Positions 1 through 8,579 of a stretch of 64,000 nucleotides of DNA are shown here, in pieces (positions within the stretch are counted from its first letter, which is position 1; each line of letters opens with the position of its first letter). The DNA comes from Tanypteryx hageni (taxonomy: Eukaryota; Arthropoda; Insecta; Odonata; Petaluridae). The stretch lies in assembly GCA_028673005.1 (NCBI GenBank), contig CM054118.1:85933855-85997854 (forward strand), given 5' to 3'. Position numbers and translations under genes: made by a program. The notes beneath the pieces are model-generated. The model saw only the letters and a list, made by a program, of their open reading frames with translations. It was not told where the DNA came from and made no database searches.

Positions 1-45
<45 letters not shown>
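1..45. repeat. (AT)n microsatellite at window edge
   Basis: Uninterrupted alternating AT from the first base. The array continues beyond the left edge. The same repeat flanks several mobile elements further right. Confidence 0.95.
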
Positions 46-47
<2 letters not shown>

Positions 48-246
48 CGGCATGATCTTGTTTACACAGCTCAGAGAATTTTTATTGGTCGATGGCCAGC
101 CAATCAGAGATCATTGACGTAATTGCCTGTAACATTTTGCGCATTTTGAAGGAAGAAGAAGAGTTAAACAAATGGTTTTTACAAGAAACAAAGGTGTTGA
201 TATGACTTGTTATGCATGCTCGCATAAATCTGAAATGAAATTTTGA

Positions 247-372
247 CATTTGAGAAAGAGAAAAAATCCTGTACTTGACTGGGAATCAAACCCGGGTCTC
301 CCCATTTGTTGGCTTGATAGCTTAGTTGGTTAAAGCACATATCCGGCAAATGGGGAGACCTGACTGACTTAT
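247..372. repeat. tRNA-like hairpin with A and B boxes on opposite strands
   Basis: A tRNA-style B box (GGGTTTGATTCCC) reads on the minus strand at 281-293. A tRNA-style A box (TAGCTTAGTTGG) reads on the plus strand at 318-329. Around the A box is a perfect 14-bp inverted repeat, GGTCTCCCCATTTG at 295-308 and its complement at 347-360. The two promoter halves are therefore inverted relative to each other, so this cannot be a working tRNA gene. It looks like a rearranged tRNA-derived SINE. The A/G-rich stretch gagaaagagaaaaaatcc beside the B box resembles the one beside the SINE copies near 8.0 and 8.3 kb. Confidence 0.6.
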
Positions 373-389
373 CATCAATAAAAGGATCG

Positions 390-720
390 CTAATATTTTG
401 GTAACAAAAATCAAAACTGGAACACACTATGGCAGAGAAGTTTTTATACCAAGAATTGATTTGACATCTCAAGAAGATGAGTTTCCATTTATTTTGAAAA
501 GGAGACAATTTCCAATTAGATTATTTTTTGCCATGACAATTAACAAAAGTCAGGTGCAAACTTTTGATAGGGTCGGATTTGACTTGACTGATGACGTTTT
601 TACTCATGGACAAACCTATTTAGGCTTTTCAAGAAAAAGGACTTTTAATTGTCTTAAAGTTTTTACGAATAAAGAGGAATTTCAAATTTTAAACTATTGT
701 AAACAAAAAAATTGTAAGAA
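390..720 (+). mobile_element. Helitron Rep/helicase fragment (PIF1-like C-terminal end)
   Basis: An open frame from 398 carries a C-terminal piece of a Helitron PIF1-family helicase. It shows HYGREVFIPRIDLTS, then a helicase motif close to the usual AMTINKSQGQT (here AMTINKSQVQT, Gly replaced by Val) and HGQTYLGFSRKRTFNCLKVF, matching the usual HGQ.Y.A.SR end. Helitron proteins nick and unwind DNA for rolling-circle transposition. Only about 110 of some 1500 residues are present, with no start codon of its own and no HUH nuclease part. This is a dead fragment. It ends before the TA microsatellite at 809. Confidence 0.85.
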
Positions 721-807
721 TCATTCAATAAACGTTTCAGAATTCATTGTATTAATTATTCAAAAATTGTGGGTATCATTTCAAACATGAAATGCAGGCT
801 TTTCTAG

Positions 808-808
<1 letters not shown>

Positions 809-864
<56 letters not shown>
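809..864. repeat. (TA)n microsatellite
   Basis: About 56 bases of alternating TA directly before the 21-base sequence that is repeated in inverted form at 4207-4227. Confidence 0.95.
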
Positions 865-867
<3 letters not shown>

Positions 868-886
868 CTAAAGGAAAAGAAAAGGT

Positions 887-1034
887 AGTGATGAGGGTGG
901 CAACAAGGTGTTGAGGGAAGCCCAGCGGACACTCACCAAGTTGAGGACCAATATATATATAGTGATGAGGGTGGCAACAAGGTGTTGAAGGAAGCCCAGT
1001 GGACACTTAACAAGTCGGGGACCAAGATGGCAGG
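887..1034. repeat. Tandem pair of a 74-bp unit at the Penelope-like element end
   Basis: A unit beginning agtgatgagggtggcaacaa occurs at 887 and again at 961, so the offset is 74 bp. The second copy differs at several positions. The first ends in a short ATATAT run. Related sequence in inverted orientation lies at about 4300-4350 (CCAGTGGACACTTA in the reverse complement). This fits the terminal repeats that Penelope-like elements form through tandem or inverted insertion. Confidence 0.7.
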
Positions 1035-2258
1035 CTGCTGGGGGCGTTGAAGAGACACGTTGAACGCATGAACACAAAAAACATAAAAAAATACGCAAGC
1101 TTATCGGGTCTATGCCCTTCTTCAGCGATAGAGTAACTGAGAGTGACACACTGGGCGGGGAATGGCAGGGTGATGTGGGGAGGTTGATGATCGGAGGAGG
1201 CGGGGAGTAGGAAGGGTGGATGGCCAATAAGGAGGGAGTGTGGTGAGGTAAAGTGCGAATAGCTACAAAGTAACAGAGGAGACATTGTAAGGGGGCTAAT
1301 AGGGTTAGCGGAGGTTGAGACCAGGCGGAGAGAAAGAGTCAAGAAGATGTATATGTGCAAGTTCCCAGTGTCGGAGAAGGGGGGCGGGAGTGTCATTGGG
1401 TAAGGCACGAATAACCCTTACATTGTAGCAATTATTGAAGGGGACATTGTGGGCATTGGCGTGTAATGCAACTGGGAGGGGGCGTCTGAGAGAGACAATA
1501 TTCCGGTGACCTTTCATGCGGATATTTAACGGATTGCTGGTGAGGCCTATGTAAAATGCGGGACAAAGAGTGCAGGTAAGGAGGTAAATGACGTTACGGG
1601 TGGTGCAGTTGCTTCTAGAGGTGATGGGGTAGGTGATATTGGTGGAGGGACTCGAGAAAGAAGATGACGGTAGGTGGATAGGGCAAGTGAGGCAGCGAGG
1701 TTTACCGTAGGGGTGAGACCCTATTGCAAGAGGCGTGGTAGAAGTGGGAAGTTCCTTCATCCACAAGATATTTCCCAAATTGGGGGGCCGGCGGAAGAAG
1801 AGGTGTGGGGGATTGGCAAAAAGGTTGGTAAAGAGGGACTGGTGGGATGAAGAGGTAAGAATTGGGTGGGCTGCATGGAGGATTGTTTTGAGGGCTTCGT
1901 GAATACCAGGAAGAAAAAGTGTAGTAAGAGTGAGTGGAGGGGTTGATGCAGGGATAGTAGGTGTGTGTGGAAGGCGTCATCGCCCTATGGATCTGTTCGC
2001 GGACCAAGACTGGAGGGTAGCCACTTTTGAGAAGAGCGTCCTCGAGGACAGAGTAGTACTGTAGAAGGGATGCTCTATCAGAACAAAGCCTCCATCCTCG
2101 TCGGGCAAGTGCATAGGGGATAGAGGTTTTGGTATGAAGGAGATGGCAGCTATCAAATTGGAGGTATTTGAGGCGGATGATATGAACACAGGTGCGAATT
2201 TTGCTGTCTTGAAGGTAAAGATCGACATCCAGGAATGTGATGTGGGAGGTAGAGGATT

Positions 2259-2260
<2 letters not shown>
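1010..2260 (-). mobile_element. Penelope-like retroelement, C-terminal part with GIY-YIG domain
   Basis: Minus-strand frames give the C-terminal third of a Penelope-like element. First comes the segment after the reverse transcriptase (DSKIRTCVHIIRLKYLQFDS, then PYALARRGWRLCSD and the EQIHRAM region). Next is a Cys motif (PRCLTCP). Last is a GIY-YIG nuclease core at about 1505-1595 (NVIYLLTCTLCPAFYIGLTS followed by LNIRMKGH). Such nucleases nick the target for reverse-transcription priming. A frameshift lies near 1740, so one frame does not cover the whole piece. The RT core itself is missing, because the copy is cut at the TA microsatellite at 2261. Decayed and non-functional. Confidence 0.85.

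Positions 2261-2318
<58 letters not shown>
2261..2318. repeat. (TA)n microsatellite between Penelope and RTE pieces
   Basis: About 58 bases of alternating TA, forming the junction between the Penelope-like piece on its left and the RTE-type LINE on its right. Confidence 0.95.
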
Positions 2319-2319
<1 letters not shown>

Positions 2320-4173
2320 TCGACCCTTTTCAATCCATTGACGGATGAAGACCCTGACTCCTTCCTTCAAGTTGGCCCTAAGAACTTCACAAGCTCTCTG
2401 TCCCATCTGTCTTTTGGTCTCTTGATGTTTCTTGGGATCCATTCTATGACACTAGACGTCCAACGTCGATCATTTCTTCTAGCAATGTGACCTGCCCACT
2501 GCCACTTAAGCGCCTTTACTCTTTTAATTACGTCAAAGACTTCCGTCTTCTTTCATACCCAGTCGTTCCTTTTGCGGTCTCCTCGGGTGATCCCAAGCAT
2601 ACATCTCTCCATGCTCCTCTGTGCTGTTTGCAGGCGCTGGACTATTCTGGCGTTCATGGTCCTCGTTTCGCATCCATAGGTCAAAACAGGCAGAACACAT
2701 TGGTACATAAAATCTCCTTTTCAGAAAAACTGGAATACTTGATATAAAGATACTTGCATTCCTGCCAAAAGCACTCCATGCCATCTTCACTCTCCGGTTG
2801 ATTTCTGCAAGAAGTGATCCGTCGGTAGTAATGAGTTGACCCAAATAAACGTAATTTGCTACTTCTTCGAGTTCTGCTCCGTTGATCGATATCTTCTCGG
2901 GATTTGTGAAAGAGTTGAACCTGATCTTTGTTTTATTAAGATATATTTTCAATCCAGCTTGTCGGCTTGCCTGCTCCAGATCATCAGATCTTCTACGGAT
3001 CTCTTCTGAGTTTCCTGTTAACAATATGATGTCAGCAGTGAATCGCAAGTGACTTAGATATTCTCCATTTAACTTTATATCCTCCCAGTATAGCATTTTA
3101 AATATTTCCTCGAGCAGTTGTGAATAATTTAAAAGACATGGTATCTCCTTGCCTCATTCCCTTGTTGGTCTTAAAGGCACTTGTTTCTTCATGCAGCTGG
3201 ACTGACGATGTCGCATTTTTATAGATATTCTTTATTGAAGTAATGTACGTTTCTTCTAGCCCTTGTTTCTTCAGTGCATTTAGCACCGACGGAGTTCCAA
3301 TAGAGTCGAATGCTTTCTCGTAGTCGATGAAACACATACAGAGGGGTTAACTCGTACTCATTAGTACGACTAATTATCTCTCTGACAACTTGAATGTGGT
3401 CCATCGTATTTGAAATTAAACGGTATAGTTTGAACGAATGCACACCATTGAAGAGCTAAACACAAAGACCCGATTATGTCTACTAAAATTTCTTCCCTAC
3501 CTAAGTTGGTGCATAAATGAGCGTATTTAGGTAATTTTTGTATAATGACCAAAAACTGCAAATCGAAACATCAGAAATTATGACAGGGAACTATTAAATT
3601 TTTGATTTACCGATTTATGTTCTAATCGATACTAATTGACCAGAAAATGGAAAATTGTTTAAATTTACCACAATTGAGTTAAGTAACTGTTACATAATCA
3701 TTACGTTTACGTTCATTCTCGTCGTATATAATTCATTTCCTTCTGCTTACAAATGCTCCATGCGCACGTATTGCCGTAATCAGAGGCGTAACTGGGAGAC
3801 AAGGCGCCTATGGCAAAATTTTAGGGCAACGCCTTGTATGCGTATAATATGATTTTCGCTACATTTTCATAAAAATATTAGCGTTTTTATTAACAATAAT
3901 GTGGTCCATCGTATTACACCCACTGCGAAATCTAGCTTGTTCTCTCGGTTGGACGAAGTCAAGATGCTTATGAAGGCGTGTAGTGAGAATCTTTTTGAAC
4001 ATTTTGTAGACTGCCGGGAGCAGGCTGATTAGCCGATAATTATTCAAATCTTCCTTGCAACCTCTCTTATGCAAAAGTATGATGCTTGCGTGTTTCCGGG
4101 ACTCGGGTATATTCCTCTTCCTTAGGCAAGACGTAAAAATCTTGGAGAGGATCTTGTCCATACAGTTACCTGT

Positions 4174-4175
<2 letters not shown>
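2319..4175 (-). mobile_element. RTE-type LINE reverse transcriptase, decayed and interrupted
   Basis: Read on the minus strand from 4175 downward, the reverse transcriptase shows SIILLHKRGCKEDLNNYRLI (RT motif normally NYRPISLL), then NTMDHIQVVREII, FIDYEKAFDS (catalytic Asp of motif A), GMRQGDTMS, and a broken catalytic box LRFTADIILL in place of LRFADDIVL. The tail follows with YVYLGQLIT and a C-terminal RRWTS..EW..R.IKRPKDRW segment near 2330-2480. The order matches arthropod and nematode RTE-class elements that reverse-transcribe their RNA at the nick. There are frameshifts near 3100 and 3340. A 487-bp insertion (3411-3897) splits it. The endonuclease part is missing. Confidence 0.85.
3393..3915. 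mobile_element. 487-bp insertion in the RTE LINE with 18-bp target duplications
   Basis: AATGTGGTCCATCGTATT occurs at 3393-3410 and again, identically, at 3898-3915. The RTE frame reads NTMDHI at both places, so the 487 bp between are an insertion and the 18 bp are its target site duplication. That length suits a LINE- or SINE-type insertion. The insert has no coding frame that I recognise. Near its right end is AGAGGCGTAACTGGG, like the start of some non-autonomous DNA elements, so the insert may itself be composite. Confidence 0.8.
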
Positions 4176-4176
<1 letters not shown>

Positions 4177-4208
<32 letters not shown>

Positions 4209-4246
4209 TTTCTTTTCCTTTAGTTAATTTATATATATATATATAT
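4177..4246. repeat. Two (TA)n runs around an inverted copy of the 864-884 sequence
   Basis: TA runs at 4177-4206 and 4230-4246 enclose CTTTTCTTTTCCTTTAGTTA at 4207-4226. This belongs to a 21-base stretch (4207-4227) that is the exact reverse complement of 864-884. Confidence 0.9.
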
Positions 4247-4349
4247 AGCAATGACAGCTTCACAACTAGGGGTTGTGGTTGACCCCAGCGGATCTTCTAT
4301 TGGTAAGTGTCCACTGGGTTTCCTTACCTCAACGCCTAGTTGCCGTTGA

Positions 4350-5747
4350 TATACCCTATTTACCTTTCCTCTTCCACGCTATTACTCGAATCCGCGCCCA
4401 CTGCATGGAAAGTCAATATTCATACCATTCTACCACCGTTCCTCAATCTACTTATATATTCGCATGCATTAATTTGATGTTCTATCACTCAGCTTCTCTG
4501 CCATTTGATATTTATGTTCCTGTGACTCAAGTTGTACAGGAAAGACTATGCATAACAATGGTACATGTATGCAGAGATGGAACAAAGACTAGGCGAGACC
4601 CTTTCAGGGCGCATCACATTTAGTGGCGCGACAAATGATCGTTTGAGTTTTTAAGTATAACGTTTTATATTAATAACGTTTTATACTGTAAAATATACTT
4701 TATCTATTTTATTCGACCTCTAACTAGCTAACCACAAACTAGTATTGAGAAATAAAATAGTGTACTGTATACTTTCATTAGGACGGTGGCGTAATGTTCG
4801 AACCTTGCCTAGGGTAGAAAAATGTCTTGACCCGGCTCTGCCTGCATGTATATCTGACACAGTTTATAAAATATGTTTAAGGAAGTGATTACAGACTTGG
4901 TTCAAATTTTGTTACAAGTATTTGAATGTTTTAATGTATCATTTAACTATATTTGTTTCTAGCTCATTTTAACTTGTTGTTTGTTTGGTTAATTTGTAAC
5001 CAAAACCCTCAAAGCACAACTTTGAATGCCAGTTAAATTTGCAACATTAAAAAAATTGTGCAATTTTTATCCTACAATTTTCCATACATTCCTGAAAAAC
5101 AAAACTAACGTGATTTTTGTTACATCACTTCCTTTGAGGTATGCACTAAACTGTTGACACAATTTTCCATAGCCACAATTAGTTTATACAAATACATATT
5201 TCAAGAATAGGAAAAATGTATGCTTTCCAAACTCTTGAATTTCAAAAGATTGGTATAATTTGCTCTCGTTTCAAGATGCCCCATAATTTTTGCATTTCAT
5301 TCTTCTATATAATTAAGGATATTTTACTATGAAAATAAAAAATTTTCCTCATCACGTCATTACTATTACACTGAAGATATTTTTTAATATAAAAGGTCTC
5401 CGATCTTGTTTTACTTGTCTTATTTGGAAATCATAAGAAGACACACTCTAGTACGCTAGACCATTTTCTATGATTACACAATTTTTTTACATTTATAATT
5501 TTCAAGAAAGTCTGACATCTTTCTTGAATGCTGTAAAATTATACAATTACCATAACCGTTAAATGAGACAAATATGAGTTTCTCGGAATTTGAATCAAGG
5601 CGCAATAAAGTAACTGTAATTTTTGTGACAGTGTGTTACAATTTTCGCTATCTGTAGTATTTATAACTCCCAAGAGATCTCTGCTCGTATTGCCATCATC
5701 CTGGCTCCTAATCCGACGCTTTGATCTCGCTCTGCATCGCGCCTTCA
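4350..5747. other. AT-rich stretch with no recognised feature
   Basis: No long frame, splice-flanked block or terminal repeat that I can support. It lies below the last recognised Zasp66 exon and would be 3' flank or a further intron. Confidence 0.5.
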
Positions 5748-6091
5748 CTATAGATCAGTGGCGGGCAAACTTTTCTGCGTGGCGGGCAGCATTGATGGTT
5801 GTGAATTCCTCAGCGGGCCGTGTTTCAAGCTATCAATGCTTCGGCGAGTCGGATTAAACTTTGACTTGGACGTTAATTAGAGGTTTTGACATATCATATC
5901 AGTGAAAATCAAGTATAAATTAGGTTTTTAATGTTAACATTTCAATATCAAATGTTTATTGTTGTAATTTGAATGTATATTATATGAATTGTATTTAATG
6001 TCTTTCAATCATAGCTTCGCGGGCCGCATAAAACTTTCTCTAGGTCCGCAAGCGGCCCGCGGGCTGTAGGTTGCTCACCACTGCTATAGAT
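5748..6091. mobile_element. hAT-type MITE with 8-bp target duplication
   Basis: A 328-bp element at 5756-6083 begins CAGTGGCGGGCAAACTT and ends GTTGCTCACCACTG, an imperfect terminal inverted repeat of the CAGTGG type usual in hAT elements. It is flanked by perfect copies of CTATAGAT (5748-5755 and 6084-6091), the 8-bp duplication expected of hAT transposition. Both ends carry GC-rich gcgggc/gcggcccgc segments and the centre is AT-rich. There is no coding capacity, so it would need a transposase in trans. Confidence 0.92.
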
Positions 6092-6212
6092 TTACGTTTC
6101 TTGACGTGCAATGCGGGCCACGTGCTCTGCTGTGTGCTGAAGTGCTCTCGGACACACGTTTGCAATAGCGTATAGATTGGTCTGTAGAATATGGAAAATT
6201 TTAAACACTAAC

Positions 6213-6441
6213 CTTGGCACTAGGGACGACTTTGTGCGGTTGGGGGTGGGAGTGCTTGGCTGCTGTGGGATGCGGCCTCTGCTTGGCCGGCTGGGGCACG
6301 GAGCCTGGCTGGAACACCTTGGGTTGGACGGGGCTCACCTCGGCCACTGGGATCGACGACTCCGAAATCCCCAGCTCTTCCTCCTTGAGCGCCTTATAAG
6401 CCTCGGATTTGAGTGGATCGAACACCGGAGGTGGCTTGGGG
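6213..6441 (-). CDS. Zasp66: Zasp66 exon: Pro/Lys-rich C-terminal region
   Basis: This 229-bp exon (one base plus 76 codons) continues the ZM exon as PKPPPVFDPLKSEAYKALKE, then EELGISESSIPVAEVSP, VQPKVFQPGSVPQPAKQRP and a His/Pro-rich end HPTAAKHSHPQPHKVVPSAK. FDP.KSE.Y.A resembles the segment following the ZM motif in fly Zasp66. The acceptor is ctgtcgttgcaacgaacag, with a pyrimidine-rich run upstream (cttcaccttcttcctgtc). The end is ambiguous. AAG followed by GTTAGT is a good phase-0 donor, but reading on gives only Val-Ser-Val and a TAA at 6201-6203, so this could also be a terminal or retained-intron end. I see no recognisable coding exon below 6200. The exon is GC-rich and produces shadow frames on the plus strand. 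Confidence 0.85.
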
Positions 6442-7985
6442 CTGTTCGTTGCAACGACAGGAAGAAGGTGAAGGATAGGTTTGGGTGGGGTGTGTTATAG
6501 AGCGAAATGAGTTATTTTGTTAGCGTTGTATTAGCATTTTGCGCTCGTAACGCCGACCGGCGTGTGGCGTTCAAGAAAACGATAGTAAATCACAAAATTT
6601 AAATACGCGTTAATATGTAAATCGCATTTATTATTATGTTTTAGAGACAAATTTTTTTAATTAGTTTTTTGTCAAGCGAAGCAGTTCAAAAAAGTGATTT
6701 CGTTCAAAAAGCGATTTATAGTGAATGCGTCATAAAGGGTATGAGCATGTCGTGTGATTAGACCAAACAAGAAAACGATAGAGATTTAAAAAAATACAAA
6801 ATACCCGAAAAGGAGGAATTTTAATATTTAAAATTACGACAAATAATTCAGTCATTGAGCGGAAACATGGTAAAATGGCAGTGAAAGCATTTGGAAATAT
6901 TAATTGCGTAGATGTTGACATGTTTGGTGGTGGACATTAATATTATCGTGCATTACGTAAAAACGTTTGTTTTGGTAAAAAGTGCGAAAATGTGCAAATC
7001 GAAGAACATTCCGTTTTAAGAATTAAAGTTCACACAAAAAATTTCAATAGTCATGCGGTAAAGAAGTGGTTAATGTGATTTAATTTGATTCGGTTGTGAA
7101 ATCGTTAGGAATGTGGTCGAGTTAGCAAGCAGTGATTGTCAAGGATGATTGAGTGGATTTGGAGTTTAGAAATGGCGAGTGTAGGAAGGGCCAGGTTTCG
7201 GATTTTGTTGTTGTTTTTGGGCGTCGATTTTTTGTTTGAGGAAAGAGAGATCAATGAATATTCTAAATTAGTTGTGCAGAAAATGTCCCCTACGAAGGAC
7301 AGCGCTCCGTTGCGGTGTTGAACAACACCGCCTTCGGAGACACCCTCGTAGGATTCCAAATCATTATATTCATTCGCCTGTTATTCCAAACATCGCTCTA
7401 TGAAATGTAATAAGGACATTTTATCGTAATTCATCCAAAACAACTACCATATGAAAGGACTTCTATGAACAAATGTATTATTTGTCATGTCTGTAGCGAG
7501 TTTTGAGAGAATGATTTAGAATTGGCGCACAATAGATATCCTGATATTTGACAAACAAATCCATTCACTAATTGAACGTAATACCACATAGTTTTCTAAT
7601 AGAACAATGTTAATTTCTCCATAGTTAGTAAGTTTTATTTTTAAATTGGGAAGTAATTCTAGTGCAAATTGCAGCAATGCCTAATAAGCAAACGCATCAA
7701 CGTTAAATAAACATGTATGCTAGATGAAGGAAACTAAATGAACATTCCAAAAAATTTCATGTTGCCATTTAATATTTTTCTGTACTCTATCTAAGATATA
7801 TTAATTCAGTACATAGTTACCTAATTAGTTGTTTTATTGTTACATCCAGCGGTTTTATTTTTTTCTTACGAGAGACGTAGTGTAAGCTAAGGACTACAAC
7901 ACACATATATATACTGTTTTTCCTATGAGTTAACCATTTTCAGTGTAAAGCGTTAATATTCTGCTAAGCCCCAGCGCATTTTTCA
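6442..7985. other. Zasp66 intron (3.9 kb), 3' part
   Basis: AT-rich intron sequence. The only notable block is the GC-richer, exon-like stretch at 7262-7365. Nothing else supported. Confidence 0.5.
7262..7365 (-). other. Weak candidate exon or conserved island in the intron
   Basis: A GC-richer block stands out in AT-rich intron. On the minus strand, one frame after an aataacag acceptor-like site reads ANEYNDLESYEGVSEGGV, then VQHRNGALSF, followed by a possible donor TTC/GTAGGG. In the phase required by the ZM exon (phase 2) it would instead read RMNIMIWNPTRVSPKAVLFN and reach a stop. Because the attractive frame does not match the phase, I cannot assign it to Zasp66. It contains a GCGGTGTTG/CAACACCGC palindrome. 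It could also be an unrelated repeat. Confidence 0.2.
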
Positions 7986-7989
7986 ATAG

Positions 7990-8120
7990 AAATAAGGAAA
8001 TTTGGAAACAGGAGAAAAAATATGCTATGACCGGTGATCGAACCCGGATCGTCCACTTGCCGGGCTGATATTCTACCACTGAACTACCGTAGCAGAGTAA
8101 TTTTCCTGTTTCAGGACGAG
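7990..8120 (-). repeat. tRNA-derived SINE copy 1
   Basis: On the minus strand, 8024-8093 has a tRNA-like head: A-box-like TAGTTCAGTGG and B-box GGGTTCGATCACC with tRNA-like spacing, 70 nt in all. The acceptor stem pairs only partly (GCTA with TAGC), and the anticodon region does not fold properly. An A/T-rich tail follows toward lower coordinates (ttttttctcctgtttcc). Best read as a SINE rather than a tRNA gene. Confidence 0.7.
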
Positions 8121-8225
8121 AATGTTTTCTTAAGTTAGCACCGGGCTAGCCAAGATAGTTTCAACCAGCCCAAACGGATGTCCTCAAAGAGATACATGAA
8201 AGAAAATCCCTACCCACTCAATGGT

Positions 8226-8572
8226 GAGATTACCTAATTATAAATAGATGGAATTAATGGATTATACGTATGATCCTTATGCTAGATGCTTAAGATGGAA
8301 TGTTGGGAAATTGGGAAACAGGAGAAAAAATCCGCTATAAACGTTAATCTAACCTGGGTCTTCCACTTGTTAGGCGGATATTCTACCACTGAACTACCGT
8401 AGCAGGGTAATTTTCCTGTATCAGAACGGGAATGCTTTCTTAGGTTAGGTCATAGCAATTTTTTTCTCCTCTTTCCAAATTTCCCAACATTACAGTTTAT
8501 GCCTGTTGCGCAAGGATCATATTATCCATTAATTCCGTCTATTTTCAATAAAAAATAATTTTGGTGATCTTA
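8226..8572. repeat. Foldback element enclosing tRNA-derived SINE copy 2
   Basis: A second tRNA-like head, 8334-8403 on the minus strand, has the same 70-nt length and A box as the copy at 8024-8093. It sits between long imperfect inverted arms. AATGTTGGGAAATT at 8299 pairs with AATTTCCCAACATT ending at 8491 (one mismatch), and outside these, GGAATTAATGGATTAT near 8250 pairs with ATTATCCATTAATTCC near 8521. The whole palindrome is about 347 bp. The sequence shows either a SINE whose tail was copied in inverted form or a tRNA-carrying foldback element. Confidence 0.7.
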
Positions 8573-8579
8573 CATTTTT

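Noticed and set aside
6177..6500. Plus-strand frames of 61-107 codons
   Set aside because: Shadows of the GC-rich minus-strand exon at 6213-6441.
8024..8403. Two tRNA genes
   Set aside because: A and B boxes are good, but acceptor and anticodon stems do not pair properly and A/T-rich tails follow, as in SINEs.
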